23,461 bases of DNA from Pseudomonadota bacterium (GTDB lineage Bacteria > Pseudomonadota > Alphaproteobacteria > Rhizobiales > Hyphomicrobiaceae): positions 1 to 23,461 of the forward strand of contig JAKALI010000010.1 in assembly GCA_021813195.1 (NCBI GenBank), written 5' to 3'. Positions 1 through 6,959 of the stretch are shown piece after piece; the first letter of the stretch is position 1; every line of letters starts with the position of its first letter. The position numbers and the translations under genes are program-made. Below the pieces are notes generated by a model, which was not told the DNA's origin, did no database searches, and worked only from the letters and a program-made list of their open reading frames with translations.

Positions 1-1
1 C

Positions 2-417
2 GCACTCGCGCTCTACGGCAGGCTCCTCGACACCGTGGTTGAGATCCGCACATGTCTTGCCATCCGCAACGCGGAAATCGGAGTATCGGCGAAGCTGACT
101 GAACTCCAGGGGCTAAAGCGCCGGATTAGCGCGTTCTCCGAGATCCTCTCAGGACAAAAGGCCGATATGGTGCGGCCGGCCGATTTCGCCGAGATCTCGC
201 CCGACCTGGTTGATGACCGCGGCTTCTCGAAATCCCCGCTCAAGCTCGCGCTGCGGCTGCTTGGGGATGACACGCGGCTGCGTCGATGCGCGGCGAGCTA
301 GCTTCGCTGCAGACGCGAACGCACGCGCTTGCCGATGAGATCGCGGATCTGAACCGTGAGCGTATTGTGGTGCAGATCGATCTGGAAATCGCCCGGCTCG
401 CAGGAATCGCTTCCTGA
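2..417 (+). pseudogene. Left-edge partial coiled-coil protein, apparently frameshifted
   Basis: An open frame enters from the left edge and reads in frame 2 to a TAG at 299-301. The protein is rich in Leu, Glu, Arg and Ala (for example VEIRTCLAIRNAEIGV and KLTELQGLKRRI). A second frame, one base back, then reads from about 283 to the TGA at 415-417. It gives a similar heptad-like segment (ELASLQTRTHALADEI followed by DLNRERIVVQIDLEIARL). The two pieces join naturally by a -1 shift near 283. I therefore read this as the C-terminal part of one coiled-coil protein broken by a frameshift. The alternative is two overlapping genes, the second starting at ATG 286, but no Shine-Dalgarno sequence precedes that ATG. 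The 5' end lies outside the window. I do not recognise the family. Confidence 0.4.
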
Positions 418-711
418 GTGCTTTGCCCGCGTTGCCGCGCGCGGGCAGCGGCCGGAAGGCTGCGGGCGTACGCGGCCATGGAGGCAAAGGCAGAACTATC
501 CGGCACCCGCCAACGGTGCCAGCCAGCTCAGCCGGACCGTGATGTTGCCCGTATCCCGATGCTGGTTGCTTGGGGCACGCGCTGGTCTGGCAGCAGGTTG
601 ATGGTTGCGGGTTGACGTTTGCTGGTTGCTCTGCCTCGCCTCCATGCCTTTTTAAGGTCCGCGCGCCATCGCGCGCGCGGACGGAATGATTGTGACGAAG
701 AGGAGTTGGAA
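418..711. other. Non-coding leader stretch with two GC-rich hairpins
   Basis: No convincing gene is seen. An open frame from a GTG at 418 has one CxxC but no RBS or family signal. An inverted repeat TGCCCGCG/CGCGGGCA (424-431/440-447) and a second, GTCCGCGCGC/GCGCGCGGAC (657-666/673-682), can form strong stems. Neither is followed by a T-tract on the plus strand. The second lies in the probable 5' leader of the HAD gene, 30 bases upstream of its start. The 10-mer GCTGGTTGCT occurs twice, near 562 and 620, with a related copy between them. Confidence 0.3.
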
Positions 712-1170
712 ATGGTCGTCTTTCTGGATTTCGATGGCGTCTGCCACCCCTGGAACCCGCGCGAATTCGGATTCAAAACATTCTGCTTTCTCCCCCGGAT
801 CGAAGGGGTGCTGCGGGAATTTCCCATGGCACAGGTAGTGATCGCCTCGGACTGGCGCCGGATGACGCCATTGCCGGCGCTTAAGCGGGTGTTTTCCGAA
901 GACATGCGGGCGCGCGTCGTTGGCGCAAATCCGGTCCACGACGTACCGGAGGATATGCCGGGCTATCGCCAGCGCGAGGCGCTTGACTGGCTGGAGGTCA
1001 ACGACCGCGTCGGGGCACCCTGGGTCGCGCTCGATGATCTGCCAGGGAACTGGGAGGCGGGCGAGCCTCGCCTGATCGTGTGCGAGGACGGATTCTTTGC
1101 GCGCGAGGAAGGTTTGTTGCGCGAGGCCCTGGCTGCGATGGATCGCCGCAGTGCCTGCGCGAAGGAGTAG
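712..1170 (+). CDS. HAD-fold hydrolase of the Swiss Army Knife RNA-repair type, copy 1
   Basis: This 152-aa single-domain HAD protein shows motif I FLDFDGV (Asp6, Asp8), motif II with SDWRR (Ser46-Asp47), and a late acidic motif WVALDD (Asp108, Asp109). It ends with the CEDGFF segment typical of the family. I recognise the overall pattern (LPRI, then VVIASDWR, RVVGANPV and VALDD) as the HAD domain of 'Swiss Army Knife' RNA-repair proteins. Members are predicted phosphatases acting on RNA ends or cyclic phosphates. ATG 712 is chosen because GAGGAG lies at about 699-704 and the HAD core begins at once; longer in-frame starts add only unrelated sequence. The downstream zinc-binding-like gene follows directly. 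A paralogue sits at 6956-7435 and an internally deleted one at 6771-6959. The biochemical substrate is inferred from family knowledge. Confidence 0.82.
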   Translation: MVVFLDFDGVCHPWNPREFGFKTFCFLPRIEGVLREFPMAQVVIASDWRRMTPLPALKRVFSEDMRARVVGANPVHDVPEDMPGYRQREALDWLEVNDRVGAPWVALDDLPGNWEAGEPRLIVCEDGFFAREEGLLREALAAMDRRSACAKE

Positions 1171-1677
1171 ATGATGAAACAGCACAGCAAGCTGATGTCG
1201 AAGTCCGAATTCGAGGCGCACGTAGCGCGCCTGAAGGAGCGCTACGCGTACCAGTTCCAGGGACCCAACGCCGGGCATTACATCGAACCCGGCTGGCTGG
1301 GGCTGGTCACCCGCTTGTGCGAGGCCGTCGATGAAGCGCTAACGCCCGCGATGTGCAAGGATTTCCACTGGTCGCAGATCAAGGAGAAGTTCGGCACGCT
1401 TCGCGTCTATTGGCAAGACGGGCCAGTCTCCATCGATTTCTTCGGTGAGGATGGCCATGCCCGTATCGAAGCGGAAACCAAAGCGGATACAGGCATCGAC
1501 CAAGCAACTTCCGGGCGCCTCCAGGCGCTCGTGCACGAGGCGGAAGTCCAATCGGCGAAGACCTGTCTCTTTTGCGGGGCGGCGGGCACGTTGCGCAGAG
1601 GCCGCGGATGGATTGTCACCGCCTGCGACGGCTGCGACAGATCAAGGCGGACCTTTAGCGACGAGGATGAATCATGA
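1171..1677 (+). CDS. Putative zinc-ribbon-like protein, partner of HAD copy 1
   Basis: This 168-aa soluble protein has a conserved N-terminal part (PGWLGLV, then QIKEKFGTLRVYW and GPVSID) and a C-terminal pair of CxxC knuckles, Cys132-Cys135 (CLFC) and Cys152-Cys155 (CDGC), likely to bind one zinc. It starts right after the HAD stop. AAGGAG at 1162-1167 favours ATG 1174 (spacing 6) over ATG 1171, a difference of one residue. A clear paralogue lies at 7437-7919, again directly after a HAD gene, so the HAD-zinc pair is a conserved two-gene unit. Proteins of this kind occur widely in phages and islands without known function. A nucleic-acid-binding or adaptor role is inference. Its stop overlaps the ATG of the phosphoesterase remnant. 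Confidence 0.75.
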   Translation: MMKQHSKLMSKSEFEAHVARLKERYAYQFQGPNAGHYIEPGWLGLVTRLCEAVDEALTPAMCKDFHWSQIKEKFGTLRVYWQDGPVSIDFFGEDGHARIEAETKADTGIDQATSGRLQALVHEAEVQSAKTCLFCGAAGTLRRGRGWIVTACDGCDRSRRTFSDEDES

Positions 1678-1712
1678 AGCTGCAGATTTACTCGGACATC
1701 CATTACGAATGG
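1674..1712 (+). pseudogene. 5' remnant of a calcineurin-like metallophosphoesterase gene
   Basis: An ATG overlapping the preceding stop (ATGA) opens a frame reading MKLQIYSDIHYEW. This matches the start of the intact phosphoesterase at 2614 (MRLQFMSDIHNEF), including the metal-binding DxH motif. After about residue 13 the similarity ends abruptly. The same frame continues to 2012 with no GD, GNHE or GHxH motif. It is therefore a phosphoesterase cut off after its first 13 codons. Its former place in the train was HAD-zinc-phosphoesterase, the same 4-nt coupling seen elsewhere in the cassette. Confidence 0.65.
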
Positions 1713-2120
1713 TGCGCTGGCGCATGCATTGCGCGTCCGCAACTGCAACATTGGTATGGCCAAGGCTCTACGCACCTTGCGTGGAGAAGATATTGTCTCA
1801 CCCGCGTTGCAGTCGATCCACGATCTGCACATCGCTCTCCGCTTTTCGTCAAATTCTGTCGCATCGGTGTAAACCCTTTTACGACTGCCGCGTTACATGG
1901 AATCGGGCGCATCGTGTGTCCGGCAACGCTTCATTCTAGAGACGACGAAACATCATGGTCCGCAAGACAAGATCACTTAACGCAACGCTCCCGTCACTCG
2001 GGATCGCGATAACACCGTGCACGCGCAACGTCGCCGTCGCCGGCGAGTGCGTCGTCGCGTCCGATACGGGGAGGCCGCGGGGTAAGCCAGTATGAGGTGT
2101 TGAGCACGCTTCATTCAGAC
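1713..2120. other. Non-cassette sequence between the phosphoesterase remnant and the terminator
   Basis: About 400 bases have no recognisable gene. A short plus-strand frame (1711-1868, translating to MAKALRTLRGEDIVSPAL and beyond from ATG 1756) reads plausibly but is unrecognised and has no RBS. The 11-mer ACGCTTCATTC is present at 1926-1936 and again at 2106-2116, bracketing 170 bases. The stretch may be an insertion or rearrangement scar. Confidence 0.35.
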
Positions 2121-2151
2121 AAACCCCGCCTTCGAGCGGGGTTTTTGTTTT
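2121..2151 (+). terminator. Intrinsic terminator inside the cassette, just upstream of an RBS
   Basis: A 9-bp perfect stem AAACCCCGC/GCGGGGTTT (2121-2129/2136-2144) has the loop CTTCGA and is followed by a T-rich run to 2150. It sits only 17 bases upstream of the start codon at 2168, with the GGAGAGGAG ribosome site between. No promoter is visible between terminator and gene. Genes downstream must use read-through, or this is an attenuator. Confidence 0.8.
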
Positions 2152-2167
2152 GGGAGAGGAGAACAAC

Positions 2168-2617
2168 ATGTTACGCATCACGGTCGAAATCTTCCCCGGC
2201 GGCGATGAGTCCCGTCGGCGCGAGCTTGCGCACGCGGACATCGGCAATGTGTCGATGGGTGCGCTGTCGCGCTATGTGGCGCGCGTCTACGAGAGTGGCA
2301 TTGACGACGTGAAAACCGCTGAAATCAGTGAGTACCCGCGCTGGAGTGCATCGGTCTGGGACCTGGTGGCACGGTGCGTAGCCAAGGCACTGACAGGCAA
2401 GGAAGAAATTCCGGCGCATCCGACGCCTCTCCAGATTCCGGTAAGCGCCTGTGAAGGCATCCGCTATGTTCGTCATGCGGACATGCCCGAACCAGCTCGA
2501 TCCGCCTTCCGAGAGAGGATGCAGCATTCCACCGGGCCTGTGATCGCGCACGAGAGCGACCCAATGGGGTGCGCATATGAACATGATTGGTTGGATTTCT
2601 TGCGAGGCCGAAAATGA
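2168..2617 (+). CDS. Phage-like conserved hypothetical protein
   Basis: The ATG at 2168 has a very strong Shine-Dalgarno site (GGAGAGGAG, 2152-2160) and gives 149 residues. The N-terminus MLRITVEIFPGGDESRRREL, followed by GNVSMGALSRY, resembles a small protein family common in phages and islands, recalled from general knowledge. The C-terminal part (FRERMQHSTGPVI to EHDWLDFL) looks like a separate small segment. No catalytic motif, signal peptide or membrane segment is seen. The stop overlaps the phosphoesterase start at 2614 (ATGA), so the two are probably translationally coupled. It is the first gene after the internal terminator. Function unknown. Confidence 0.65.
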   Translation: MLRITVEIFPGGDESRRRELAHADIGNVSMGALSRYVARVYESGIDDVKTAEISEYPRWSASVWDLVARCVAKALTGKEEIPAHPTPLQIPVSACEGIRYVRHADMPEPARSAFRERMQHSTGPVIAHESDPMGCAYEHDWLDFLRGRK

Positions 2618-3381
2618 GGCTGCAATTCATGAGTGACATCCATAACGAGTTCGGGCGCTTTACGCCGCCCGAAGTGGATGCCGACGTCACCATCCTGGCC
2701 GGCGACATCGATACCGAAGCCGACGGGGTCGCGTGGGCGAAAGAAACCTTCAAGCGCCCAACGATCTACGTGGCCGGCAATCACGAGTTCTATTCGAACA
2801 AGAAGACAGTGCAGAAAATCATGGCTGAGATGAAGGCAGTCGCGGCCGGGAGCAACGTGCACGTGCTGTTCGACGAGGTCCTGGTGGTGGGCGACGTGCG
2901 CATCCTGGGCGGCACGCTGTGGACCGATTTTCGCCTATACGCTAACCCGGTCCTCGCCGCGGAGATCGCGCGCGCCTCGATGCAGGACTACAAGTTCTCC
3001 AGGATCGAGGACAGGAACGCGGAGCGCGGCGGCGTACGCAGGATGCGGCCGCTCGATACGCTCGCCTGGCACCAGGCGACCCGTGCTTTTCTTGAGCGTG
3101 AGCTGGCGAAGCCGTGGGCGGGACGGACCGTGGTCGTGACCCATCACGGCCCATCCGAGCGTTGCATCCCGGCCCAATTCAAGCAGGACGGTCTCTCGCC
3201 CTGCTTTGCAAGCGATATGGAATCGCTGATGGGGCCTGCGGTGGACCTTTGGGTCTACGGGCATACCCACGACACCCGGGATTTTCGCATCAACGGCACG
3301 CGAATTGTGTGCAACCAGCGCGGGTACGCGCCGCACATGCTTGTCGGGAGCTTTAACGAAGCGTTGGTGATCGAGGTTTGA
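2614..3381 (+). CDS. Calcineurin-like metallophosphoesterase 1
   Basis: This 255-aa protein shows the full metallophosphoesterase motif series: SDIH (Asp8, His10), GD (Gly30-Asp31), GNHE (Gly55-Glu58), then VVVTHHGP and YGHTH near the C-terminus. The family uses two metal ions to hydrolyse phosphomono- or phosphodiesters of nucleotides, nucleic acids or proteins. The start is ATG 2614, overlapping the upstream stop (ATGA); an in-frame TTG at 2587 would lie inside the previous gene and is less likely. No signal peptide is present, so it is cytoplasmic. In this cassette the likely substrates are nucleotides or RNA ends such as 2',3'-cyclic phosphates, which is inference. A truncated relative is at 1674 and a second, divergent enzyme at 6019. 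Confidence 0.88.
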   Translation: MRLQFMSDIHNEFGRFTPPEVDADVTILAGDIDTEADGVAWAKETFKRPTIYVAGNHEFYSNKKTVQKIMAEMKAVAAGSNVHVLFDEVLVVGDVRILGGTLWTDFRLYANPVLAAEIARASMQDYKFSRIEDRNAERGGVRRMRPLDTLAWHQATRAFLERELAKPWAGRTVVVTHHGPSERCIPAQFKQDGLSPCFASDMESLMGPAVDLWVYGHTHDTRDFRINGTRIVCNQRGYAPHMLVGSFNEALVIEV

Positions 3382-3382
3382 G

Positions 3383-3964
3383 ATGAAAAAGAGCAGACAA
3401 AGGGGCAAAGCCAACGCGCGCGCGGAAATGCGGCTGCCGAAGACGGTCGAGTTGGGCGGGGTGATCACAAAGGGGAATGGGGTCTCGTTTGTTTCGGATC
3501 CCGACATCCCGGTGACCCAGCTCTTCGACGAGCTGCGGCGCAGCGCATGCGTTGCCGATTTCACGCGACGTTACCCAGTCGATCCGAAGGAGATCGATAC
3601 GGTGCTGCGCGCGGCGAATCTGCTGGTAATGGAAACCTTCACCGGCAAACGGCTGCTGACCTGCGCGGAGGTCGTGCTTCATCTCAGGCGCGCACTATCG
3701 GGCGAGATCGCCGTACGTCTGGCGGATCCAAGGTTCACGTGGGACACCGCGTATTGCGGGAACTGCCATGTATTTGTCGGTGATTGGGAATTCTGGTTCT
3801 ACAACGACGCCGGGCAGTTGGACTACATCGATACGGCCATCGCAGCGGACGGGCGATGGGTACAGTTTCGCGAGTTCGAGGATGGCGAGGACCCGATGTT
3901 AGATGTCTTGGTGTCAGAGGACGAGCGCCTAGCATTTGAACGATTGCTGGAGGTTGCGAGATGA
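3383..3964 (+). CDS. Two-part protein: DUF433-like N-terminus and DUF7693-like C-terminus
   Basis: This 193-aa protein starts one base after the phosphoesterase stop. Residues about 30-85 (GGVITKGNGVSF, then DIPVTQLFDELRRSACVADF and YPVDPKEI) resemble DUF433-like antitoxin or HTH-type domains, with a binding motif followed by a helix pair. Residues about 95-193 (CAEVVLHLRRAL, then NCHVFVGDWEFWFYNDAGQL and DYIDTAIAADGRW) resemble a small domain known from Pseudomonas proteins (DUF7693, from memory). The fusion suggests a regulator or adaptor. Its stop overlaps the start of the cREC-MNT-HEPN gene by 4 nt (ATGA), so the two products are probably made in a fixed ratio. Function is not established and both domain calls are tentative. 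Confidence 0.6.
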   Translation: MKKSRQRGKANARAEMRLPKTVELGGVITKGNGVSFVSDPDIPVTQLFDELRRSACVADFTRRYPVDPKEIDTVLRAANLLVMETFTGKRLLTCAEVVLHLRRALSGEIAVRLADPRFTWDTAYCGNCHVFVGDWEFWFYNDAGQLDYIDTAIAADGRWVQFREFEDGEDPMLDVLVSEDERLAFERLLEVAR

Positions 3965-5106
3965 AGGTCTGGCTCGACGACGACCGGCCCGAACCCGAAG
4001 GGTGGGTTCGCGCGCGCACGGTCACGGAGGCGATCACGCTTTTGCAAACCGGCGGGATCGACGAAATCTCGCTTGATCACGATCTCGGGGATGACGCCGC
4101 CGGGACCGGGTACGACGTCCTGACCTGGATCGAGCGCGCCGTTGCCGGCCGCGGGTTCGTTCCGCCGGCGATCGACATCCATACGGCAAATCCGCCGGCG
4201 CGAATCAGGATGCTGGCAGCGGTGGACGCCATTGGGCGGGCTGCAGCTACGCAGTTGGATGCCGACACCCCGGCCAAGCGCCTGGCGGCGTTGCCGCCAG
4301 GCTATGTCGATGCCGTGGTGGTCAAGTGCCGCGAGGCCCTGGGCGACGCGCTGCAAGAGGTCATCCTTTACGGTTCGCGGGCATATGGCAATCCGACGCC
4401 GAATAGCGATGTGGATATCGCACTGATCGTGACGAAAGAAACGTGGCCCGACGGCAAGGACGAGTTCACGCTGCAGCGCGATATCAATTTGATCTCGCAA
4501 GCCGGGCTCGACACACAGATCTACGTCGAAACGCGGGAGGAGCTCGAATCGTATCGCGGCGTCGCGATTTCGATGCAGGCGCAAATCCTCGAGCGCGGGA
4601 TCAGGCTGTTCGTAAGCGATTGCATACCGGCGCCGGTAAAGATGATGGAACCGAAAACACATCTTGCGATTGCCCAGAGGTGGTTGAAGCTCGCCGGGCG
4701 CCGGATCCGCTATATGGAGACTGAGGTGGCCTTTTGCGGCAGCGAAAAGGAGAAGTTCAAGCCGAGCGTCATTGACACCGAGTATCTGTTCATGGCTGCG
4801 TGCTGGTCGTTCAAATCGATGCTGTTCGCCCGTGGTATCAGTTGCGTCGACCGGCATTTGCGATGGAACCTGGTTCGGCTCCAGCGGCTCGCTGCATTGC
4901 TTGAGCCGGAGCTGCAGCCTTTGAGCGCCGACATCGAATCTCTGCCGTGGTACTACGATCAGTACCGTTATGGCTATTTGAACGATGTGCCCGACGAACG
5001 TACTCAAGACGAGTTCCAGGCTGCCCTTGCCGCTGCGCAGCGCATCTATGCCAAGTGCGCCGCTGCGATCGAACGGTTGGCGGAAAGGTTCGAGGCTGCG
5101 AGATGA
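3961..5106 (+). CDS. cREC-nucleotidyltransferase-HEPN three-domain protein
   Basis: This 381-aa protein has three modules. Residues 1-95 form a cyclic-phosphate-processing receiver-like domain (cREC) with LDDDR at 5-9 and SLDHDLG at 37-43, then TGYDVLTW and HTANP. Residues about 105-220 form a minimal nucleotidyltransferase with GSRAYGN at 138-144, SDVDIAL at 149-155 and a third acidic site near Asp184. Residues about 229-375 are a helical HEPN domain (KTHLAIAQRWLKLAG, then CWSFKSML and RHLRWNLVRL). MNT and HEPN are usually separate antitoxin and toxin genes; here they are fused, with cREC added. I see no clean Rx4-6H ribonuclease motif in the HEPN part, so it may be a substrate-binding or inactive form. 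Likely role: nucleotidylation or processing of RNA ends (inference). It overlaps both neighbours by 4 nt. Confidence 0.8.
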   Translation: MKVWLDDDRPEPEGWVRARTVTEAITLLQTGGIDEISLDHDLGDDAAGTGYDVLTWIERAVAGRGFVPPAIDIHTANPPARIRMLAAVDAIGRAAATQLDADTPAKRLAALPPGYVDAVVVKCREALGDALQEVILYGSRAYGNPTPNSDVDIALIVTKETWPDGKDEFTLQRDINLISQAGLDTQIYVETREELESYRGVAISMQAQILERGIRLFVSDCIPAPVKMMEPKTHLAIAQRWLKLAGRRIRYMETEVAFCGSEKEKFKPSVIDTEYLFMAACWSFKSMLFARGISCVDRHLRWNLVRLQRLAALLEPELQPLSADIESLPWYYDQYRYGYLNDVPDERTQDEFQAALAAAQRIYAKCAAAIERLAERFEAAR

Positions 5107-5483
5107 GAAACGAAGTCATCGTCAAGCACACCGCGAGCTCCGCGAGCGACGCGCGAATCCAGTATGAGATAGACGCTGAGAAAAAAGCAATTTTGCTTTC
5201 AATGACGGATCACCACGGCGCACCACTCTTTAGCAGTTCCGCGCTCGAATATTTTGTGGCACGCGTATTGATGCATGACCACGAGATCGAGGCGTACGAC
5301 GTGGACTCCGCCACGATTAGCCGATATGCAAGGCGCTCGGAGTGGTCCGTATTTGTCGATATTGGCGACCAGCGCTTTCTAGGAAAGATTATTCGCAACC
5401 GCGCTACACCGACCGACGGCCAAACCATTATCGAGCTGTATCCGCACGGTCCGCGGCCGAAAGTTGAAGGGGCGCCATCATGA
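5103..5483 (+). CDS. Unrecognised 126-aa cassette protein
   Basis: The ATG at 5103 overlaps the stop of the cREC-MNT-HEPN gene (ATGA), and its own stop overlaps the next ATG at 5480. That supports a real coupled gene although I do not recognise the family. The protein is soluble and mixed alpha/beta, with a central segment LEYFVARVLMHDHEIEAYDV and a C-terminal beta-rich part (WSVFVDIGDQRFLGKIIRN). It has no cysteine pairs, no nucleotide-binding motif and no signal peptide. It could be a small accessory or immunity subunit for one of its neighbours; this is a guess from position only. Longer in-frame extensions upstream lie inside the preceding gene and are rejected. Confidence 0.6.
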   Translation: MRNEVIVKHTASSASDARIQYEIDAEKKAILLSMTDHHGAPLFSSSALEYFVARVLMHDHEIEAYDVDSATISRYARRSEWSVFVDIGDQRFLGKIIRNRATPTDGQTIIELYPHGPRPKVEGAPS

Positions 5484-6022
5484 GACACGACTTCGATTTC
5501 GACATCGTAAACGTCATCGACCTCGAGGCGATCTGCTGGGAAGACGGCGCCCCGGCTGGCATGCAATGCGAGATTATCGAGGTCGGAATCGTCGAGCTCG
5601 ACGTAACTTCCGGCGCCATTGGCCGCAAGACGTCGATGATCGTGAAGCCTGAGCGCTCCGGGGTGTCGAAATATTGCACCCAGGTCACCGGGATCACGCC
5701 GGCGCAGGCGGCTGCCGGCAATCCTATCGATATCGCTTGCTTGCGCCTTCGCAAGGAGTTTGCTGGCCGCGAAAGGCTATGGGCGTCCTGGGGGGATTTC
5801 GACCGCGCGCAGATCGAGCGCCAGTGCAACGAGTACGGCGTGCCCTATCCCCTGAGCCGGGCGCACATCAACATCCTGGCGTTGGCGAACGCCAAGTGGC
5901 GCCGGCGTTTCGATAGCGTCCCTGACGCCCTGGCGCTTATCGAAGAGAAGTTTGAAGGGCGGCTGCACTCGGGCGCCGATGACGCCTTCAATGAGGCCAA
6001 AGTATTGAGGAGCCTATTGTGA
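5480..6022 (+). CDS. DEDDh 3'-5' exonuclease, ERI1/KapD-like
   Basis: This 180-aa enzyme has the DEDDh exonuclease pattern: motif I VIDLEAICW (Asp14, Glu16), motif II WGDFDRAQIERQ, and motif III HSGADDAFNEAK with the catalytic His and Asp. The intervening KYCTQVTGITPAQAAAG is characteristic of the ERI1/3'hExo/KapD branch, which trims RNA or DNA 3' ends with two metal ions. The start at ATG 5480 overlaps the previous stop (ATGA), and the stop overlaps the GTG start of the next phosphoesterase. A role in RNA 3'-end trimming fits the neighbouring HAD, cREC and phosphoesterase enzymes. It belongs to a different DEDDh branch from the second exonuclease at 7916. Confidence 0.85.
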   Translation: MRHDFDFDIVNVIDLEAICWEDGAPAGMQCEIIEVGIVELDVTSGAIGRKTSMIVKPERSGVSKYCTQVTGITPAQAAAGNPIDIACLRLRKEFAGRERLWASWGDFDRAQIERQCNEYGVPYPLSRAHINILALANAKWRRRFDSVPDALALIEEKFEGRLHSGADDAFNEAKVLRSLL

Positions 6023-6774
6023 TTTTCGTACTCGGGGACAACCACGGGCATTTCGACCACATCGTCGAGGCGGCGAAGCAGTACCGCCCGTCGGCGCTGA
6101 TTTCCGTCGGCGACATCACCGAGACGGCCGCGGATGGAATCGTCACGCCCGTACATGTCGCACTCGCGGAAGTTCTGGATCTCGGAATTCCCTTCTACTG
6201 GATCCCGGGAAATCACGATACCGAGACCGAGGGGCAGTACGACGCCCTCTTCGGATCGTGCGGGCAGACCAATCTGGATGGCCGCGTGCTGACGCTCGAG
6301 GACCCGGAACTGGGCTCCGTGCGCATTGCCGGCCTGGGAGGCATTTTCCGCGGACAAGTGTGGCGGCCGCCGGAGCAGCCCAACTACGCGAGCGCGGCGG
6401 ACTTTCAGCGCCGGATGGGCAAAGGCAATCATTGGCGAGGGGGACTGCCGCTCAAGCATCGCTCCACGATCTTTCCCGACACCTACAAGAAGCTAAGTGG
6501 AATGCGGGCAGACGTGCTGATCACGCACGAAGCCGGCGGCCACCACCCGATGGGCTTTGCCGAAATCGACCTGCTCGCGGCGGCAATGGGGGTCAGGCGC
6601 ACCTTCCACGGCCACCATCACGACCGCCCCGATTACTCGCGATTCGAAGAGCGTGACGGCTTCAGGGCTCACGGTGTGGGGTTTTGCGGGATCACGAGCA
6701 TCACGGGCGAGATCATGCGCCCCGGCGATTTCGATGAAGAGCGCAACTACCGGCAGGCATGGGATAAGCGATGA
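6019..6774 (+). CDS. Calcineurin-like metallophosphoesterase 2
   Basis: This 251-aa protein begins at GTG 6019 (GTGA overlap with the exonuclease stop). Motifs in order are LGDNHGH (metal-binding DxH), SVGDIT (GD), IPGNHD (GNHD), LITHEAGGHH and FHGHHHD (GHxH). All metal ligands appear present. It diverges strongly from phosphoesterase 1 at 2614, so it is not a recent duplicate. The insert VWRPPEQPNYASAADFQRR is a family-specific region. It is cytoplasmic with no signal sequence, and the likely substrates are nucleotides or RNA phosphoesters. Its stop overlaps the start of the deleted HAD gene (ATGA), continuing the coupled train. Confidence 0.87.
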   Translation: MIFVLGDNHGHFDHIVEAAKQYRPSALISVGDITETAADGIVTPVHVALAEVLDLGIPFYWIPGNHDTETEGQYDALFGSCGQTNLDGRVLTLEDPELGSVRIAGLGGIFRGQVWRPPEQPNYASAADFQRRMGKGNHWRGGLPLKHRSTIFPDTYKKLSGMRADVLITHEAGGHHPMGFAEIDLLAAAMGVRRTFHGHHHDRPDYSRFEERDGFRAHGVGFCGITSITGEIMRPGDFDEERNYRQAWDKR

Positions 6775-6959
6775 CCATTTTTCTGGATTTTGACGCGGTA
6801 GTGCATCCGTTCTGCGCGCGCGAGGCCGGTGTGCCTGTATTCGCGTATCTCCCGCGCATTGCGTCGGTGCTCGCCGAGTTTTCCGAAACCCGGGTAATCG
6901 TCTGTAACGACGGGTTCGGGGACAGGGAGGAAAAGCTGCTCAGGGAGGCCTTGCCATGA
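6771..6959 (+). CDS. Internally deleted HAD paralogue
   Basis: These 62 residues match the first 44 residues and the last approximately 18 of the HAD proteins in this cassette, with the middle missing. The N-terminal FLDFDAVVHP keeps both motif-I Asp residues but has Ala for the usual Gly. LPRIASVLAEF follows, then RVIVCNDGF passes directly from the motif-II strand into the C-terminal CNDGF motif. The SDWR and ALDD motifs are gone, so phosphatase activity is unlikely. Compared with HAD copy 2 the loss is 78 codons between two similar R-V-x-V-C sequences, and it stays in frame. ATGA overlaps are kept on both sides, so translation coupling to HAD copy 2 survives. It may be a decayed gene or may act as a coupling peptide. 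Confidence 0.7.
   Translation: MTIFLDFDAVVHPFCAREAGVPVFAYLPRIASVLAEFSETRVIVCNDGFGDREEKLLREALP

Noticed and set aside
3823..5007. 394-aa minus-strand ORF
   Set aside because: It is antisense to the cREC-MNT-HEPN gene, with no domain and a His/Arg/Pro-rich shadow composition.
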